In this document: positions 18,149-27,877 of the stretch, in pieces
Layout: each line of letters begins with the position of its first letter
Numbering within the stretch: the first letter of the stretch is position 1
From: Flavobacterium sp. 1355
GTDB taxonomy: Bacteria; Bacteroidota; Bacteroidia; Flavobacteriales; Flavobacteriaceae
Direction of reading: 5' to 3'
Assembly: GCF_017833415.1 (NCBI RefSeq)
Contig: NZ_JAFICC010000011.1
Span: 62,001 to 126,000 of the forward strand
Length of the DNA: 64,000 nucleotides
The notes under the pieces: model-generated
Told to the model about the DNA's origin: nothing
Databases searched by the model: none
The model's input: only the letters and a program-made list of their open reading frames with translations
Program-made: the position numbers and the translations under genes

Positions 18149-19267
18149 ATGAATTTGAAAATAGCAGTTTTACCTGGAGACGGAATTGGACCGGAAGTAA
18201 TTTTACAAGCCAAAAAAGCATTATACGCTATTGGCGAAGTGTACAATCATGAATTTGTTTTTGAAGAAGCGCTCATGGGAGCGATTGCAATCGATAAAAC
18301 AGGAACTCCGCTGCCGGAACAAACGCTGAATCTTTGTTTGAATACAGATGCAGTTTTATTTGGCGCTATTGGAGATCCAAAATATGATAATAACCCAAGT
18401 GCCAAAGTGCGCCCGGAACAAGGATTACTAAAATTGCGTAAAGAGTTAGGTTTGTTTGCGAACATTCGTCCGATCAAACCTTATAAATCCTTAATTGATG
18501 CATCTCCGCTAAAAAGAGAGATTATTGAAGGTGCAGATTTTACTATTTTCAGAGAATTAACAGGTGGTGCCTATTTTGGAGCAAAAACATTAAATGAAGA
18601 GGGAACACATGCTTCTGATTTATGTGAATATTCAGAAGAAGAAATTACCAGAATTGCACACTTAGCTTTTAAATCGGCACAAAACCGACGCAAAAAACTA
18701 ACAATGGTAGACAAAGCCAATGTTTTGGAGACCTCAAGATTGTGGAGAAAAGTAGTTCAGAAAGTTGGCGAAGGTTATCCGGACGTTCTTCTTGACTTTT
18801 TATTTGTTGATAATGCTGCTATGCAATTGATTTTAAATCCAAAACAATTTGATGTGATTTTGACAGAAAATTTATTTGGTGATATTTTATCAGACGAAGC
18901 AAGTGTTATTACAGGATCAATTGGTTTATTAGCATCGGCTTCTCTGGGAGAAAAAAATGCTTTGTTTGAACCAATTCACGGATCGTATCCGCAGGCAAAA
19001 GGAAAAAATATTGCCAATCCGATTGCTTCAATTTTATCTGCAGCCATGCTGTTGGAGCATTTTGGATTATTTACAGAAGCCAATGTAATTTATAAGGCGA
19101 TAGAAAAAGCAATTGAATATAAAGTTGTTACAGTAGATCTTAGATCAGATTCTAAATTTGGTACAAATGAAGTAGGGGAGTTTGTTTCTAATTTCATTTT
19201 TAGCAAAGATGACCTGCTCTATTTTAATAATGACAACGTTAGTATTGGTCAATCGACAATTGTTTAA
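18149..19267 (+). CDS. leuB: 3-isopropylmalate dehydrogenase
   Basis: NAD-dependent oxidative decarboxylation of 3-isopropylmalate, third step of leucine synthesis. LPGDGIGPEV opens the protein; substrate-binding FRELTGGAYFG, DKANVLETSRLWRKV, metal-binding Asp in TENLFGDILSDEAS, and the NAD-binding loop EPIHGSYPQAKGKNIANP follow. 372 residues is typical. It lies 76 bases after leuA. The isomerase genes leuC and leuD that act between LeuA and LeuB are not in this window. Confidence 0.96.
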   Translation: MNLKIAVLPGDGIGPEVILQAKKALYAIGEVYNHEFVFEEALMGAIAIDKTGTPLPEQTLNLCLNTDAVLFGAIGDPKYDNNPSAKVRPEQGLLKLRKELGLFANIRPIKPYKSLIDASPLKREIIEGADFTIFRELTGGAYFGAKTLNEEGTHASDLCEYSEEEITRIAHLAFKSAQNRRKKLTMVDKANVLETSRLWRKVVQKVGEGYPDVLLDFLFVDNAAMQLILNPKQFDVILTENLFGDILSDEASVITGSIGLLASASLGEKNALFEPIHGSYPQAKGKNIANPIASILSAAMLLEHFGLFTEANVIYKAIEKAIEYKVVTVDLRSDSKFGTNEVGEFVSNFIFSKDDLLYFNNDNVSIGQSTIV

Positions 19268-19349
19268 GTTTTTTATTAAAATAATGAAATAAATAACAAG
19301 AAGTATTGTAAATGTTGAGATTTTATTTTTTTAGTTCTTAAAGTTTTCA

Positions 19350-19357
19350 TACTTTTG
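19350..19357 (+). promoter_or_regulatory. -7 element before the ilv leader
   Basis: TACTTTTG matches TAnnTTTG and lies 18 bases ahead of the leader peptide start. A -33 element is not obvious at normal spacing. Confidence 0.45.
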
Positions 19358-19374
19358 TAACACTAAAAAAATAA

Positions 19375-19452
19375 ATGATGCAAATCTCAATTATTATTAC
19401 TTCTGTCGTTGTTGTCAATGTGTTTAGCACATCTGCATCGGGAATGGTATAA
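19375..19452 (+). CDS. ilvL: Isoleucine/valine leader peptide of the ilv operon
   Basis: A 25-residue frame contains Ile-Ser-Ile-Ile-Ile and Val-Val-Val-Val-Asn-Val. It ends 23 bases before a terminator hairpin and precedes ilvD. Runs of Ile and Val codons but no Leu codon imply control by charged tRNA-Ile and tRNA-Val, by the same attenuation logic as for the his operon. Two ATGs are adjacent at 19375 and 19378; either could start. Confidence 0.82.
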   Translation: MMQISIIITSVVVVNVFSTSASGMV

Positions 19453-19475
19453 ATATAATTGAAAAACTATATTAC

Positions 19476-19507
19476 AAACCTTCCAAATACTGGAAGGTTT
19501 TTTTTTT
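19476..19507 (+). terminator. ilv attenuator terminator
   Basis: AAACCTTCCA (19476-19485) and TGGAAGGTTT (19491-19500) form a perfect ten-base stem with a five-base loop, followed by a run of ten T counted from within the stem. It stands between the Ile/Val leader and ilvD. Confidence 0.85.
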
Positions 19508-19535
19508 GAATAAAAATAAAATTAAATATTACATA

Positions 19536-21209
19536 ATGGAATTAAATAAGTACAGCAAAACCATCACTCAGGATCAGACACAACCAGCAGCACAAGCTAT
19601 GTTGTACGGGATTGGTTTAACTGAAGAAGATTTGAAAAAAGCACAAGTTGGTATCGTGAGCATGGGTTACGATGGAAATACGTGTAACATGCACTTAAAT
19701 GATTTGGCAAAAGACGTCAAAAAAGGTGTTTGGGATGCAAATCTGGTCGGACTTATTTTTAATACTATTGGTGTAAGTGACGGAATTTCTAACGGTACCG
19801 AAGGAATGCGTTATTCATTGGTTTCTCGTGATGTAATTGCAGATTCTATTGAAACTGTTGTGGGAGCGCAATGGTATGATGGTGTAATTGCCATTCCGGG
19901 CTGTGATAAAAATATGCCGGGAGCATTGATCGCAATGGGAAGATTAAACCGCCCGGCGATGATGGTTTACGGAGGGTCAATTCACTCTGGAAAATGGAAA
20001 GGGGAATCCTTGAATATTGTTTCTGCTTTTGAGGCATTAGGAAAGAGAGTAAAAAACGAAATTACTCCAGAAGATTTTAAAGGAGTTATTCAAAATGCAT
20101 GTCCGGGCGCTGGTGCTTGCGGCGGAATGTATACTGCAAATACAATGTCTTCTGCAATTGAAGCATTAGGAATGAGCTTGCCATACAGTTCTTCAAACCC
20201 TGCATTGAGTCAGGAAAAAAGAGACGAATGCCTGGCTGCAGGAGAAGCGATCAAAATTTTATTAGAAAAAGATATTAAGCCAAGAGATATCATGACTCGC
20301 AAGGCTTTTGAAAATGCTATTACAATTGTAGCAGTTTTAGGAGGTTCTACAAATGCAGTTATGCACTTAATTGCAATGGCTCACGCTGTAGATGTCAAAA
20401 TTACTTTGGATGATTTTCAGGCAATTAACGACAGAACGCCGGTTTTGGCTGATATGAAACCAAGTGGTAAGTACATGATGGAAGATATTCATGCTGTTGG
20501 AGGTATTCCTGCAGTTATGAAATATTTATTAAAAGTAGGATTGATTCACGGAGATTGTTTAACCGTAACAGGAAAGACAGTAGCCGAAAATTTAGCTTCT
20601 ACGCCAGACTTACAAGACGGACAAGAAGTAATTCATGAAATTCAAAAGGCATTAAAACCAACAGGAAATATTCAGGTTTTATACGGTAATCTTGCTTCTG
20701 AAGGTGCTGTTGCAAAAATCAGTGGAAAAGAAGGCGAATATTTTGAAGGACCAGCTGTGGTTTTTGAAGGTGAATTTGAAGTAATTCCAGGTCTTCAGGC
20801 CGGAAAGATAAAACCGGGTAGTGTAGTCGTCATCAGGTATTGTGGACCAAAAGGTGGTCCGGGGATGCCTGAAATGCTAAAACCTACATCTGCAATTATT
20901 GGAGCCGGATTAGGAAGCAGCTGTGCTCTTATTACAGACGGCAGGTTCTCTGGAGGTTCGCATGGATTCGTGGTAGGACACGTTACACCAGAAGCATATG
21001 ATGGTGGTGGTATTGCACTAGTAAAAGATGGCGATTTGATCGCAATCGATGCTGTTAAAAATACAATCGACCTGAAAATATCTGACGAAGAATTTGCAGC
21101 GAGAAAAGCGGCTTGGGTACAGCCACCGTTGAAAGTTACAAAGGGAGTTTTGCTTAAATATGCCAGATCGGTTTCAAGCGCTTCAACAGGTTGCGTTACC
21201 GATAATTAA
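19536..21209 (+). CDS. ilvD: Dihydroxy-acid dehydratase
   Basis: Iron-sulfur dehydratase that makes the 2-keto acid precursors of valine and isoleucine. The start is ATG 19536 ([13 protein letters not shown]); the frame runs back to a TTG at 19506 inside the terminator. Cys residues in GCDKNMPG and [18 protein letters not shown] are cluster ligands, and [12 protein letters not shown] and [18 protein letters not shown] are family signatures. 557 residues is normal. First structural gene of ilvD-B-N-C. Confidence 0.97.
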   Translation: MELNKYSKTITQDQTQPAAQAMLYGIGLTEEDLKKAQVGIVSMGYDGNTCNMHLNDLAKDVKKGVWDANLVGLIFNTIGVSDGISNGTEGMRYSLVSRDVIADSIETVVGAQWYDGVIAIPGCDKNMPGALIAMGRLNRPAMMVYGGSIHSGKWKGESLNIVSAFEALGKRVKNEITPEDFKGVIQNACPGAGACGGMYTANTMSSAIEALGMSLPYSSSNPALSQEKRDECLAAGEAIKILLEKDIKPRDIMTRKAFENAITIVAVLGGSTNAVMHLIAMAHAVDVKITLDDFQAINDRTPVLADMKPSGKYMMEDIHAVGGIPAVMKYLLKVGLIHGDCLTVTGKTVAENLASTPDLQDGQEVIHEIQKALKPTGNIQVLYGNLASEGAVAKISGKEGEYFEGPAVVFEGEFEVIPGLQAGKIKPGSVVVIRYCGPKGGPGMPEMLKPTSAIIGAGLGSSCALITDGRFSGGSHGFVVGHVTPEAYDGGGIALVKDGDLIAIDAVKNTIDLKISDEEFAARKAAWVQPPLKVTKGVLLKYARSVSSASTGCVTDN

Positions 21210-21214
21210 TTAAA

Positions 21215-21355
21215 TAACAATATCAAAAATCAATGACAATGACAATATCAAAAAACAAATAGCAATAAATAAAAGATCAATTTAAAAAATTCAAATTGAA
21301 ATTGATTCTTGCCATTGCCATTGAATTTTGAAATTGATTTTTGACATTGATAAAA
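21215..21355. repeat. CAATGACAATG / CATTGCCATTG inverted repeat
   Basis: ATATCAAAAATCAATGACAA and a second ATATCAAAAAAC are answered by TTGCCATTGCCATTGAATTT and ATTGATTTTTGACATTGAT. The imperfect palindrome fills the ilvD-ilvB spacer, so the operon is transcribed through it. Confidence 0.6.
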
Positions 21356-21366
21356 CAAAATATACT

Positions 21367-23055
21367 ATGAAAATATCAGGGGCAGAAGCCGTTATAAGAT
21401 GTTTATTAGAAGAAGGAGTAGACTTGGTTTATGGATATCCGGGAGGAGCAATCATGCCGGTTTACGACGAATTATATAAATTTCAGGATCAATTACACCA
21501 CGTTCTGGTACGTCATGAGCAAGGAGCAACGCATGCCGCTCAGGGATATGCCAGAGCTACAGGAAAAGTTGGGGTAGCCATTGCAACTTCGGGTCCGGGA
21601 GCAACAAATTTGGTAACCGGAATTGCAGATGCGCAAATCGATTCTACACCAATGGTTTGTATCACAGGTCAGGTGGGGAAACATTTATTGGGTTCTGATG
21701 CTTTTCAGGAAACGGATATTATCGGAATTTCAACTCCGGTAACAAAATGGAATTACCAGATTACTGAAGCCTCAGAAATTCCTGAAATTATTGCGAAAGC
21801 ATTTTATATCGCGCGTTCAGGACGTCCTGGGCCAGTTTTGATTGATATAACTAAAAATGCTCAGTTTGATGAGTTTGAATTTAGTTACGAAAAATGTACT
21901 TCAATCAGAAGTTATGTACCAGTTCCGAAATTAAAACTGGATAAAGTTGCCGAAGCTGCTGCTTTAATCAATAGTGCCAAAAAACCTTTTATTGTTTTTG
22001 GTCAGGGAATTATTCTCGGTCAGGCCGAAGAACAACTAAAAGCTTTTATAGAAAAATCTGGAATTCCGGCAGGATGGACAATTTTAGGTCTTTCGGCTTT
22101 GCCAACAGATCATCCGTTAAACGTTGGGATGTTGGGAATGCACGGAAATTATGGACCAAATATGCTGACCAACGAATGTGATGTTTTAATTGCATTGGGA
22201 ATGCGTTTTGATGACCGTGTTACCGGAAAGTTAGCTACTTACGCCAAACAGGCAAAAGTAATTCACTTTGAAATTGATCCGGCTGAAGTTGATAAAAACG
22301 TAAAAACAGAAGTTGCAGTTTTAGGAGATGTAAAAGAAGCCTTAAATGCATTATTGCCTTTAATTGAAAAAAAATCTCACGATTCCTGGCATAATGAATT
22401 CAAAGAATACGCAGCAATTGAATTTGCTTCTGTTATAAAAGAAGAATTAAACCCAACAAATGGCAAAGGTATTTCAATGGGAGAAACCATGGAAATGATC
22501 AACAAACATTCAAAAGGCGATGCAATTATCGTTTCAGATGTGGGTCAGCACCAAATGTTTGCTTGCCGTTATGCTAAATTTAATTCGACTAAAAGCAACA
22601 TTACTTCCGGAGGTTTAGGAACCATGGGATTTGCTTTGCCAGCTGCTATTGGAGCTAAAATGGGAAGGCCTGACCGCGAAGTGGTTGCGATTATTGGAGA
22701 TGGTGGATTTCAGATGACAATTCAGGAATTAGGAACTATTTTCCAAACAAAAGTACCTGTAAAGATTGTCATTTTAAACAATGAATTTTTAGGAATGGTA
22801 CGCCAATGGCAGGAATTGTTCTTTGATAACCGATATGCTTCAACACATATGATCAATCCGAATTTTGTTGCAATCGCAGAAGGTTATTATATAAAATCTA
22901 AAAAAGTAACACAAAGAGAAGACTTAGATGCAGCTGTTGCAGAAATGCTGGCATCTAAAGATTCTTATTTCTTAGAGGTCATGGTAGAAAAAGAAAACAA
23001 TGTTTTCCCAATGATTCCAACAGGAGCATGTGTTTCAGAAATTAGATTAAGCTAA
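21367..23055 (+). CDS. ilvB: Acetolactate synthase, large subunit
   Basis: ThDP- and FAD-dependent enzyme for the first common step of branched-chain amino acid synthesis. ATG 21367 (MKISGAEAVIRCLLEEGVD) was chosen; the longer frame from 21328 is repeat-derived. The catalytic Glu is in VRHEQGATHAAQGYARA, and the ThDP motif is IGDGGFQMT through VILNNEFLGMVRQWQ. 562 residues is typical. The small subunit gene follows after a 92-base repeat spacer. Confidence 0.97.
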   Translation: MKISGAEAVIRCLLEEGVDLVYGYPGGAIMPVYDELYKFQDQLHHVLVRHEQGATHAAQGYARATGKVGVAIATSGPGATNLVTGIADAQIDSTPMVCITGQVGKHLLGSDAFQETDIIGISTPVTKWNYQITEASEIPEIIAKAFYIARSGRPGPVLIDITKNAQFDEFEFSYEKCTSIRSYVPVPKLKLDKVAEAAALINSAKKPFIVFGQGIILGQAEEQLKAFIEKSGIPAGWTILGLSALPTDHPLNVGMLGMHGNYGPNMLTNECDVLIALGMRFDDRVTGKLATYAKQAKVIHFEIDPAEVDKNVKTEVAVLGDVKEALNALLPLIEKKSHDSWHNEFKEYAAIEFASVIKEELNPTNGKGISMGETMEMINKHSKGDAIIVSDVGQHQMFACRYAKFNSTKSNITSGGLGTMGFALPAAIGAKMGRPDREVVAIIGDGGFQMTIQELGTIFQTKVPVKIVILNNEFLGMVRQWQELFFDNRYASTHMINPNFVAIAEGYYIKSKKVTQREDLDAAVAEMLASKDSYFLEVMVEKENNVFPMIPTGACVSEIRLS

Positions 23056-23063
23056 AAGAAAAA

Positions 23064-23127
23064 AGTTTCAAGTTTTAAGTTTCAGGTTTTACGTTCTCAG
23101 CAGAACTTGAAACTTGAAACCTGAAAC
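23064..23127. repeat. GTTTCA/TGAAAC inverted repeat in ilvB-ilvN spacer
   Basis: AGTTTCAAGTTTTAAGTTTC and CAGGTTTTACG are answered by GAACTTGAAACTTGAAACC and TGAAAC. Same family as the repeats before hisH and after acs. Confidence 0.7.
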
Positions 23128-23147
23128 AAAATAAACTAAAAAACAAA

Positions 23148-23669
23148 ATGGAAGATAAAACATTTACCATATCGGTATATTCAGAAAATAATGTGGGGTT
23201 GTTGAATAGAATATCAGGAATATTCTTAAAGCGTCACATTAATATATTAAGTCTAAACGTTTCAGAATCAGAAATAGAGAATGTTTCCAGATTTATTATA
23301 GTTGTTAATACAACAGAGAAATGGGTTCAGAATATAGTAGGGCAAATTGAAAAACAAATTGAAGTTATAAAAGCATTTTATCATACAGACGAAGAGACAA
23401 TTTATCTTGAAAATGCTTTGTTTAAAATTGCGTCAAGTTTGTTGTTTGATGAAAAACAAATTCAAAATATTATTAAAGAAAGTCAGTCGACAATTGTAAC
23501 AGTTTCCCGCGATTTCTTTGTGATTTCAAAATCAGGAAGACGCTCTGAAATAGAAGAATTGTATGCAAAATTTAAACCGTACGGCATTATGCAGTTTGTA
23601 CGTTCGGGAAGAATATCAGTTTCTAAAGAGAAAATGGAAATCTCGTCAATGTTAGAAGCATTTAAATAG
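23148..23669 (+). CDS. ilvN: Acetolactate synthase, small (regulatory) subunit
   Basis: Regulatory partner of IlvB. Residues about 5-78 are an ACT domain (FTISVYSENNVGLLNRISGIF, with NVSRFIIVV), which in the family binds valine for feedback control. The C-terminal half resembles the ALS small-subunit C domain (ATIVTVSRDFFVISKSG-like block reading STIVTVSRDFFVISKSG). 173 residues is the usual length. The start ATG 23148 lies just after the intergenic repeat. Confidence 0.95.
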   Translation: MEDKTFTISVYSENNVGLLNRISGIFLKRHINILSLNVSESEIENVSRFIIVVNTTEKWVQNIVGQIEKQIEVIKAFYHTDEETIYLENALFKIASSLLFDEKQIQNIIKESQSTIVTVSRDFFVISKSGRRSEIEELYAKFKPYGIMQFVRSGRISVSKEKMEISSMLEAFK

Positions 23670-23713
23670 AACCAAATTTATTAAATACACATCATTAAAT
23701 ATTATTAAAAAAA

Positions 23714-25183
23714 ATGGCAAATTATTTCAACACACTACCACTTAGATTACAATTAGAACAATTAGGCGTTTGCGAATTTATGGAGCAATCAGAATTTGCA
23801 GACGGAATTGCTGCATTGGCCGGAAAAAAAGTTGTTATTGTAGGTTGTGGTGCACAAGGTTTGAATCAAGGTTTAAACATGAGAGATTCCGGATTAGATA
23901 TTTCATACGCTTTGCGTGCAGATGCAATTGCTGAAAAAAGAGCATCTTACAAAAATGCTACAGAAAACGGATTTAAAGTGGGTACTTATGAAGAATTAAT
24001 TCCAACTGCTGACTTAGTTTGTAACTTAACTCCTGATAAACAACATACTGCAGTAGTTACTGCAATTATGCCATTAATGAAAAACGGTTCTACATTGGCT
24101 TATTCTCACGGTTTTAATATTGTTGAAGAAGGAATGCAGATTCGTAAAGATATTACCGTAATTATGTGTGCTCCTAAATGTCCTGGTTCTGAGGTACGTG
24201 AGGAATATAAAAGAGGTTTTGGTGTACCAACTCTTATCGCAGTACACCCCGAAAATGACCCGAATGGTGCTGGTTTAGATCAGGCAAAAGCATATGCTGT
24301 TGCAACCGGAGGTCATAAAGCAGGAGTTTTAAAATCATCATTTGTAGCTGAAGTAAAATCAGATTTAATGGGTGAGCAAACTATCCTTTGCGGATTGTTG
24401 CAAACGGGATCTATTTTATGTTTTGATAAAATGGTTGAAAAAGGTATTGATAAAGCATATGCTTCAAAATTAATTCAATACGGATGGGAAACTATCACAG
24501 AAGCTTTGAAACACGGAGGTATCACAAATATGATGGACCGATTGAACAATCCTTCAAAAATTGAAGCTTACGAACTGGCAGACGAATTAAAAGACATTAT
24601 GCGTCCGTTATTCCAAAAGCATCAGGATGACATTATTTCTGGAGAATTCTCGAGAACTATGATGATTGACTGGGCTAATGATGATGTGAATTTATTGAAA
24701 TGGAGAGCTGCAACAGGAGAAACTAATTTTGAAAAAACAGCTCCGCAAGAAGCTCCAATTCCTGAACAGGAATATTTTGATAATGGAGTATTAATGATTG
24801 CAATGGTAAAAGCAGGAGTAGAATTAGCATTCGAAACTATGACAGAAGCAGGAATTATTGAAGAGTCTGCTTATTATGAATCATTACACGAATTGCCTTT
24901 GATTGCAAATACAATTGCAAGAAAGAAATTGTTTGAAATGAACCGTGTAATTTCTGATACTGCAGAATATGGCTGTTATTTATTTGACCACGCATGTAAG
25001 CCGTTGTTGACTGAATTCATGAAGAAAGTAGACACAAACATTATAGGAAAACCATTCTCAACTTCTAACGGAGTAGATAATGCTGTTTTAATCGCAGTAA
25101 ACAAAGAAATCCGTCAGCATCCTATTGAAGAAGTAGGAGCATGGTTGAGAGAGTCTATGACTGCAATGAAAAAAATTGGATAA
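23714..25183 (+). CDS. ilvC: Ketol-acid reductoisomerase, class II
   Basis: NADPH-dependent isomerisation and reduction of acetolactate or acetohydroxybutyrate. At 489 residues it is the long class II form with a duplicated C-terminal knotted domain. [20 protein letters not shown] is the cofactor fold, and metal-binding residues lie in [16 protein letters not shown] and the later helices. Last gene of the ilv operon. Confidence 0.97.
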   Translation: MANYFNTLPLRLQLEQLGVCEFMEQSEFADGIAALAGKKVVIVGCGAQGLNQGLNMRDSGLDISYALRADAIAEKRASYKNATENGFKVGTYEELIPTADLVCNLTPDKQHTAVVTAIMPLMKNGSTLAYSHGFNIVEEGMQIRKDITVIMCAPKCPGSEVREEYKRGFGVPTLIAVHPENDPNGAGLDQAKAYAVATGGHKAGVLKSSFVAEVKSDLMGEQTILCGLLQTGSILCFDKMVEKGIDKAYASKLIQYGWETITEALKHGGITNMMDRLNNPSKIEAYELADELKDIMRPLFQKHQDDIISGEFSRTMMIDWANDDVNLLKWRAATGETNFEKTAPQEAPIPEQEYFDNGVLMIAMVKAGVELAFETMTEAGIIEESAYYESLHELPLIANTIARKKLFEMNRVISDTAEYGCYLFDHACKPLLTEFMKKVDTNIIGKPFSTSNGVDNAVLIAVNKEIRQHPIEEVGAWLRESMTAMKKIG

Positions 25184-25187
25184 TAAA

Positions 25188-25350
25188 TTGGGAATTACCG
25201 CACAATCGACTGTGCTGGGATTTGCACTGTATCTTTCTTTTATATAATATTTTGAATTAGTAAGCACTTATTAAGATAATATGGATATAGATGCATATTA
25301 CATTTCACTTAACTTCTGTGAGTCTGTAAGTTAAGTGAAGGTAATCCCGA
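25188..25350 (+). ncRNA. Possible structured RNA downstream of ilvC
   Basis: GGGAATTACC directly after the ilvC stop can pair with GGTAATCCC at 25340-25348. Inside are a small hairpin GCACA-TGTGC (25200-25215) and a perfect 12-base stem TTCACTTAACTT / AAGTTAAGTGAA (25304-25339). A closing helix around large internal loops and a terminal hairpin is the general plan of several small RNAs, including 6S-type RNAs, but I could not confirm any family. It may instead be an ilvC 3' untranslated structure. The rest of the gap up to 25672 has no gene. Confidence 0.35.
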
Positions 25351-25479
25351 CGAATGAAGTATGTTTAGTATTGAATATACTTATTTAGAATGCTATATTA
25401 ATTAGTAAAATGCTGCTATTTTCAAAATAGGGCAGAACAAGAATTACAAAAATTAATTGTTATTAAAATTGTTAAAATC

Positions 25480-25512
25480 AAAAAGGCATAATATTTTTAT
25501 TGTGCCTTTTTT
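25480..25512 (+). terminator. Terminator downstream of ilvC and the structured segment
   Basis: AAAAAGGCATAATA pairs with TATTGTGCCTTTTT (one G-U pair), followed by T. It lies 300 bases after ilvC, so the transcript of ilvC or of a separate small RNA would end here. The remaining sequence to acs at 25672 is AT-rich, with nothing else recognised. Confidence 0.7.
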
Positions 25513-25671
25513 GCGATAAGCAATTTAGAGGTAAAAGTTATATTTTTATATTAAATTCATAAAAAATCAATATTTTTTTTAATATGTGTTTTTTTATGTC
25601 AAAATTTATGAATTAAATAATTTTAAGAATACGGACAGATTTAATACATTTATAAAAAAATTCCATTAAGT

Positions 25672-27582
25672 ATGAGTTATTATAAAATTGAAAATTTAGA
25701 ACAATATTTTAAACATTACAATAAGTCAATAAGAGAGCCAAGAAAATTCTGGGGAAAAATAGCTGAAGAAAATTTCACTTGGTATCAACAATGGGATAAG
25801 GTGGTTGATTTTAATATGGCAGATGCTGAAGTAAAATGGTTTACAGAAGCTAAAGTGAATATTACAAAAAACTGTATCGATAGACATCTAAGTAAAAGAG
25901 GAGAAAAAACGGCCATTATTTTTGAACCGAATGATCCTTCAGAAACTGCTTTACATATAACGTATAACGAATTATACGAGCGAGTATCAAGAATGTCAAA
26001 TGTTTTGCGTGAACAAGGCGTTCGCAAAGGTGACAGAGTTTGTATTTATTTACCAATGATTCCGGAATTGGCAGTTGCTGTATTGGCCTGCGCAAGAATA
26101 GGAGCAATACATTCTGTAGTTTTTGCAGGATTCTCAGATTCAGCTGTAGCGGCAAGAATTAATGATTGCGAATGTAAAATGGTAATTACATCAGATGGTG
26201 GTTATAGAGGAAATAAAACAATCGATCTAAAAACGATTGTTGACGAAGCATTAAATACCTGTCCGTCTGTGACTAAAGTTTTGGTTGTTAAAAGAACTAA
26301 TACAGAAGTTAAAATGAAAGAAGGTCGTGACATTTGGTTACAGCCTTTATTGGATGCCGCTATAGATAATAGTGTAGCAGAAATCATGGATGCAGAAGAT
26401 CCTTTGTTTATTTTATATACTTCGGGATCTACAGGAAAACCAAAAGGAATGGTTCATACCACTGCCGGTTATATGGTTTACACCGCTTACACATTCAAAA
26501 ATGTTTTTAGTCACGAGGAAAATGATATTTTCTGGTGTACGGCAGATATCGGGTGGATTACAGGACACTCTTATATATTATATGGGCCTTTGTTAAATGG
26601 AGGAACTACCGTAATTTTTGAAGGAGTTCCTTCTTATCCTGATTTTAGCCGTTTTTGGGATATTATAGAAAAACATAAAATCACACAATTTTATACAGCA
26701 CCAACTGCAATCCGTTCTCTTGCAAAAGAAAGTTTAGATTATATTCAAAAATATCCTCTAAAATCGCTAAAAGTTATCGGTTCTGTTGGAGAACCAATTA
26801 ATGAAGAAGCATGGCACTGGTTTAATGACCACGTTGGAGACAAAAGATGTCCGGTGGTAGATACCTGGTGGCAAACTGAAACGGGAGGAATTATGATTTC
26901 GCCGATTGCATTTGTTACTCCAACTAAGCCAACGTACGCAACTTTGCCATTACCGGGAATTCAACCTGTTTTGATGGATGAAAAACGTAATGAAATAGAA
27001 GGAAATCAAGTTGTGGGAAGTTTGTGTATTAAATTTCCGTGGCCGGGAATCGCCAGAACAATCTGGGGAGATCACGAACGTTACAAAGAAACTTATTTCT
27101 CTGCATTTCCAGGTAAATATTTCACCGGAGACGGCGCATTAAGAGATGAAGTTGGTTATTACAGAATTACAGGTAGAGTAGATGATGTAGTAATTGTTTC
27201 CGGTCATAATTTGGGAACTGCACCTATTGAAGATGCAATTAATGAACACCCAGCCGTTGCAGAATCTGCAATCGTAGGATTCCCACATGAAATTAAAGGA
27301 AACGCTTTGTACGGTTATGTAATTCTTAAAGAGACTGGAGAAGTTAGAAATAAAGAAAACCTGACTAAAGAGATTAATCAATATATTGCCGATCACATTG
27401 GACCAATTGCTAAACTGGACAAAATACAATTTGTGTCTGGTTTGCCAAAAACGCGTTCAGGAAAAATTATGCGTAGAATTTTACGTAAAATAGCTGAAGG
27501 GGATTTTTCTAATTTTGGAGATACTTCAACATTATTAAATCCTGAAGTTGTAGAAGAAATTATGAAAGACAGAATTTCTTAA
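25672..27582 (+). CDS. acs: Acetyl-CoA synthetase
   Basis: AMP-forming ligase that activates acetate to acetyl-CoA. 636 residues with the ACS N-terminal domain, the P-loop-like LYTSGSTGKPKG, the aromatic WWQTETGG adenylate motif, TGDGALRDEVGYYRITGRVDD, and the C-terminal KTRSGKIMRR containing the lysine that is acetylated in the family. No acetate transporter gene is next to it; a DUF294/CBS protein and an exonuclease-like gene converge on it from the right, an association also known near acs and actP in other phyla. Confidence 0.97.
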   Translation: MSYYKIENLEQYFKHYNKSIREPRKFWGKIAEENFTWYQQWDKVVDFNMADAEVKWFTEAKVNITKNCIDRHLSKRGEKTAIIFEPNDPSETALHITYNELYERVSRMSNVLREQGVRKGDRVCIYLPMIPELAVAVLACARIGAIHSVVFAGFSDSAVAARINDCECKMVITSDGGYRGNKTIDLKTIVDEALNTCPSVTKVLVVKRTNTEVKMKEGRDIWLQPLLDAAIDNSVAEIMDAEDPLFILYTSGSTGKPKGMVHTTAGYMVYTAYTFKNVFSHEENDIFWCTADIGWITGHSYILYGPLLNGGTTVIFEGVPSYPDFSRFWDIIEKHKITQFYTAPTAIRSLAKESLDYIQKYPLKSLKVIGSVGEPINEEAWHWFNDHVGDKRCPVVDTWWQTETGGIMISPIAFVTPTKPTYATLPLPGIQPVLMDEKRNEIEGNQVVGSLCIKFPWPGIARTIWGDHERYKETYFSAFPGKYFTGDGALRDEVGYYRITGRVDDVVIVSGHNLGTAPIEDAINEHPAVAESAIVGFPHEIKGNALYGYVILKETGEVRNKENLTKEINQYIADHIGPIAKLDKIQFVSGLPKTRSGKIMRRILRKIAEGDFSNFGDTSTLLNPEVVEEIMKDRIS

Positions 27583-27588
27583 AAAATA

Positions 27589-27623
27589 GTTTCAAGTTTT
27601 TTATGTTTCAGGTTTCAAGTTTT
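27589..27623. repeat. GTTTCAAG/GTTTCAGG repeat
   Basis: GTTTCAAGTTTTTTATGTTTC followed by AGGTTTCAAG: a half copy of the GTTTCA family, without its complementary arm. Confidence 0.55.
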
Positions 27624-27665
27624 TTGCTTGTGTCAGATACATGAAAAATGGAATTTAAAATAAAC

Positions 27666-27699
27666 AAAAATGCCTCTTAAATTTAAGAGGCATTTTTTT
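27666..27699. terminator. Bidirectional terminator between acs and the exonuclease-like gene
   Basis: AAAATGCCTCTTAA and its exact complement TTAAGAGGCATTTT form a palindrome flanked by A and T runs, so it can stop transcription from both sides. It fits the converging arrangement of acs and the minus-strand pair. Confidence 0.85.
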
Positions 27700-27761
27700 A
27701 TAACCTTACTAAGTCTTTCATCTTTGACAAAAATTTAGTCACAAGTAAAACTCTATGCATT

Positions 27762-27836
27762 TGTCAGACTGAGCGAAGTCGAAGTCCTGTTATGCTAAAT
27801 AACTTTGTAGGAAGTTCGACTTGGCTCAGTCTGACA
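27762..27836. repeat. Second copy of the TGTCAGACTGAGCG repeat
   Basis: The left arm TGTCAGACTGAGCGAAGTCG is identical to that at 10568; the right arm (GTTCGACTTGGCTCAGTCTG) has two or three changes. The loop sequence differs from the first copy. Confidence 0.8.
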
Positions 27837-27877
27837 ATGTATTATCTTTAAAAATTTAGGAACAGATTCCAATGAAA

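Noticed and set aside
25188..25350. 6S RNA
   Set aside because: The helix plan is suggestive, but no family signature could be confirmed and no promoter was identified, so only a structured segment is reported.
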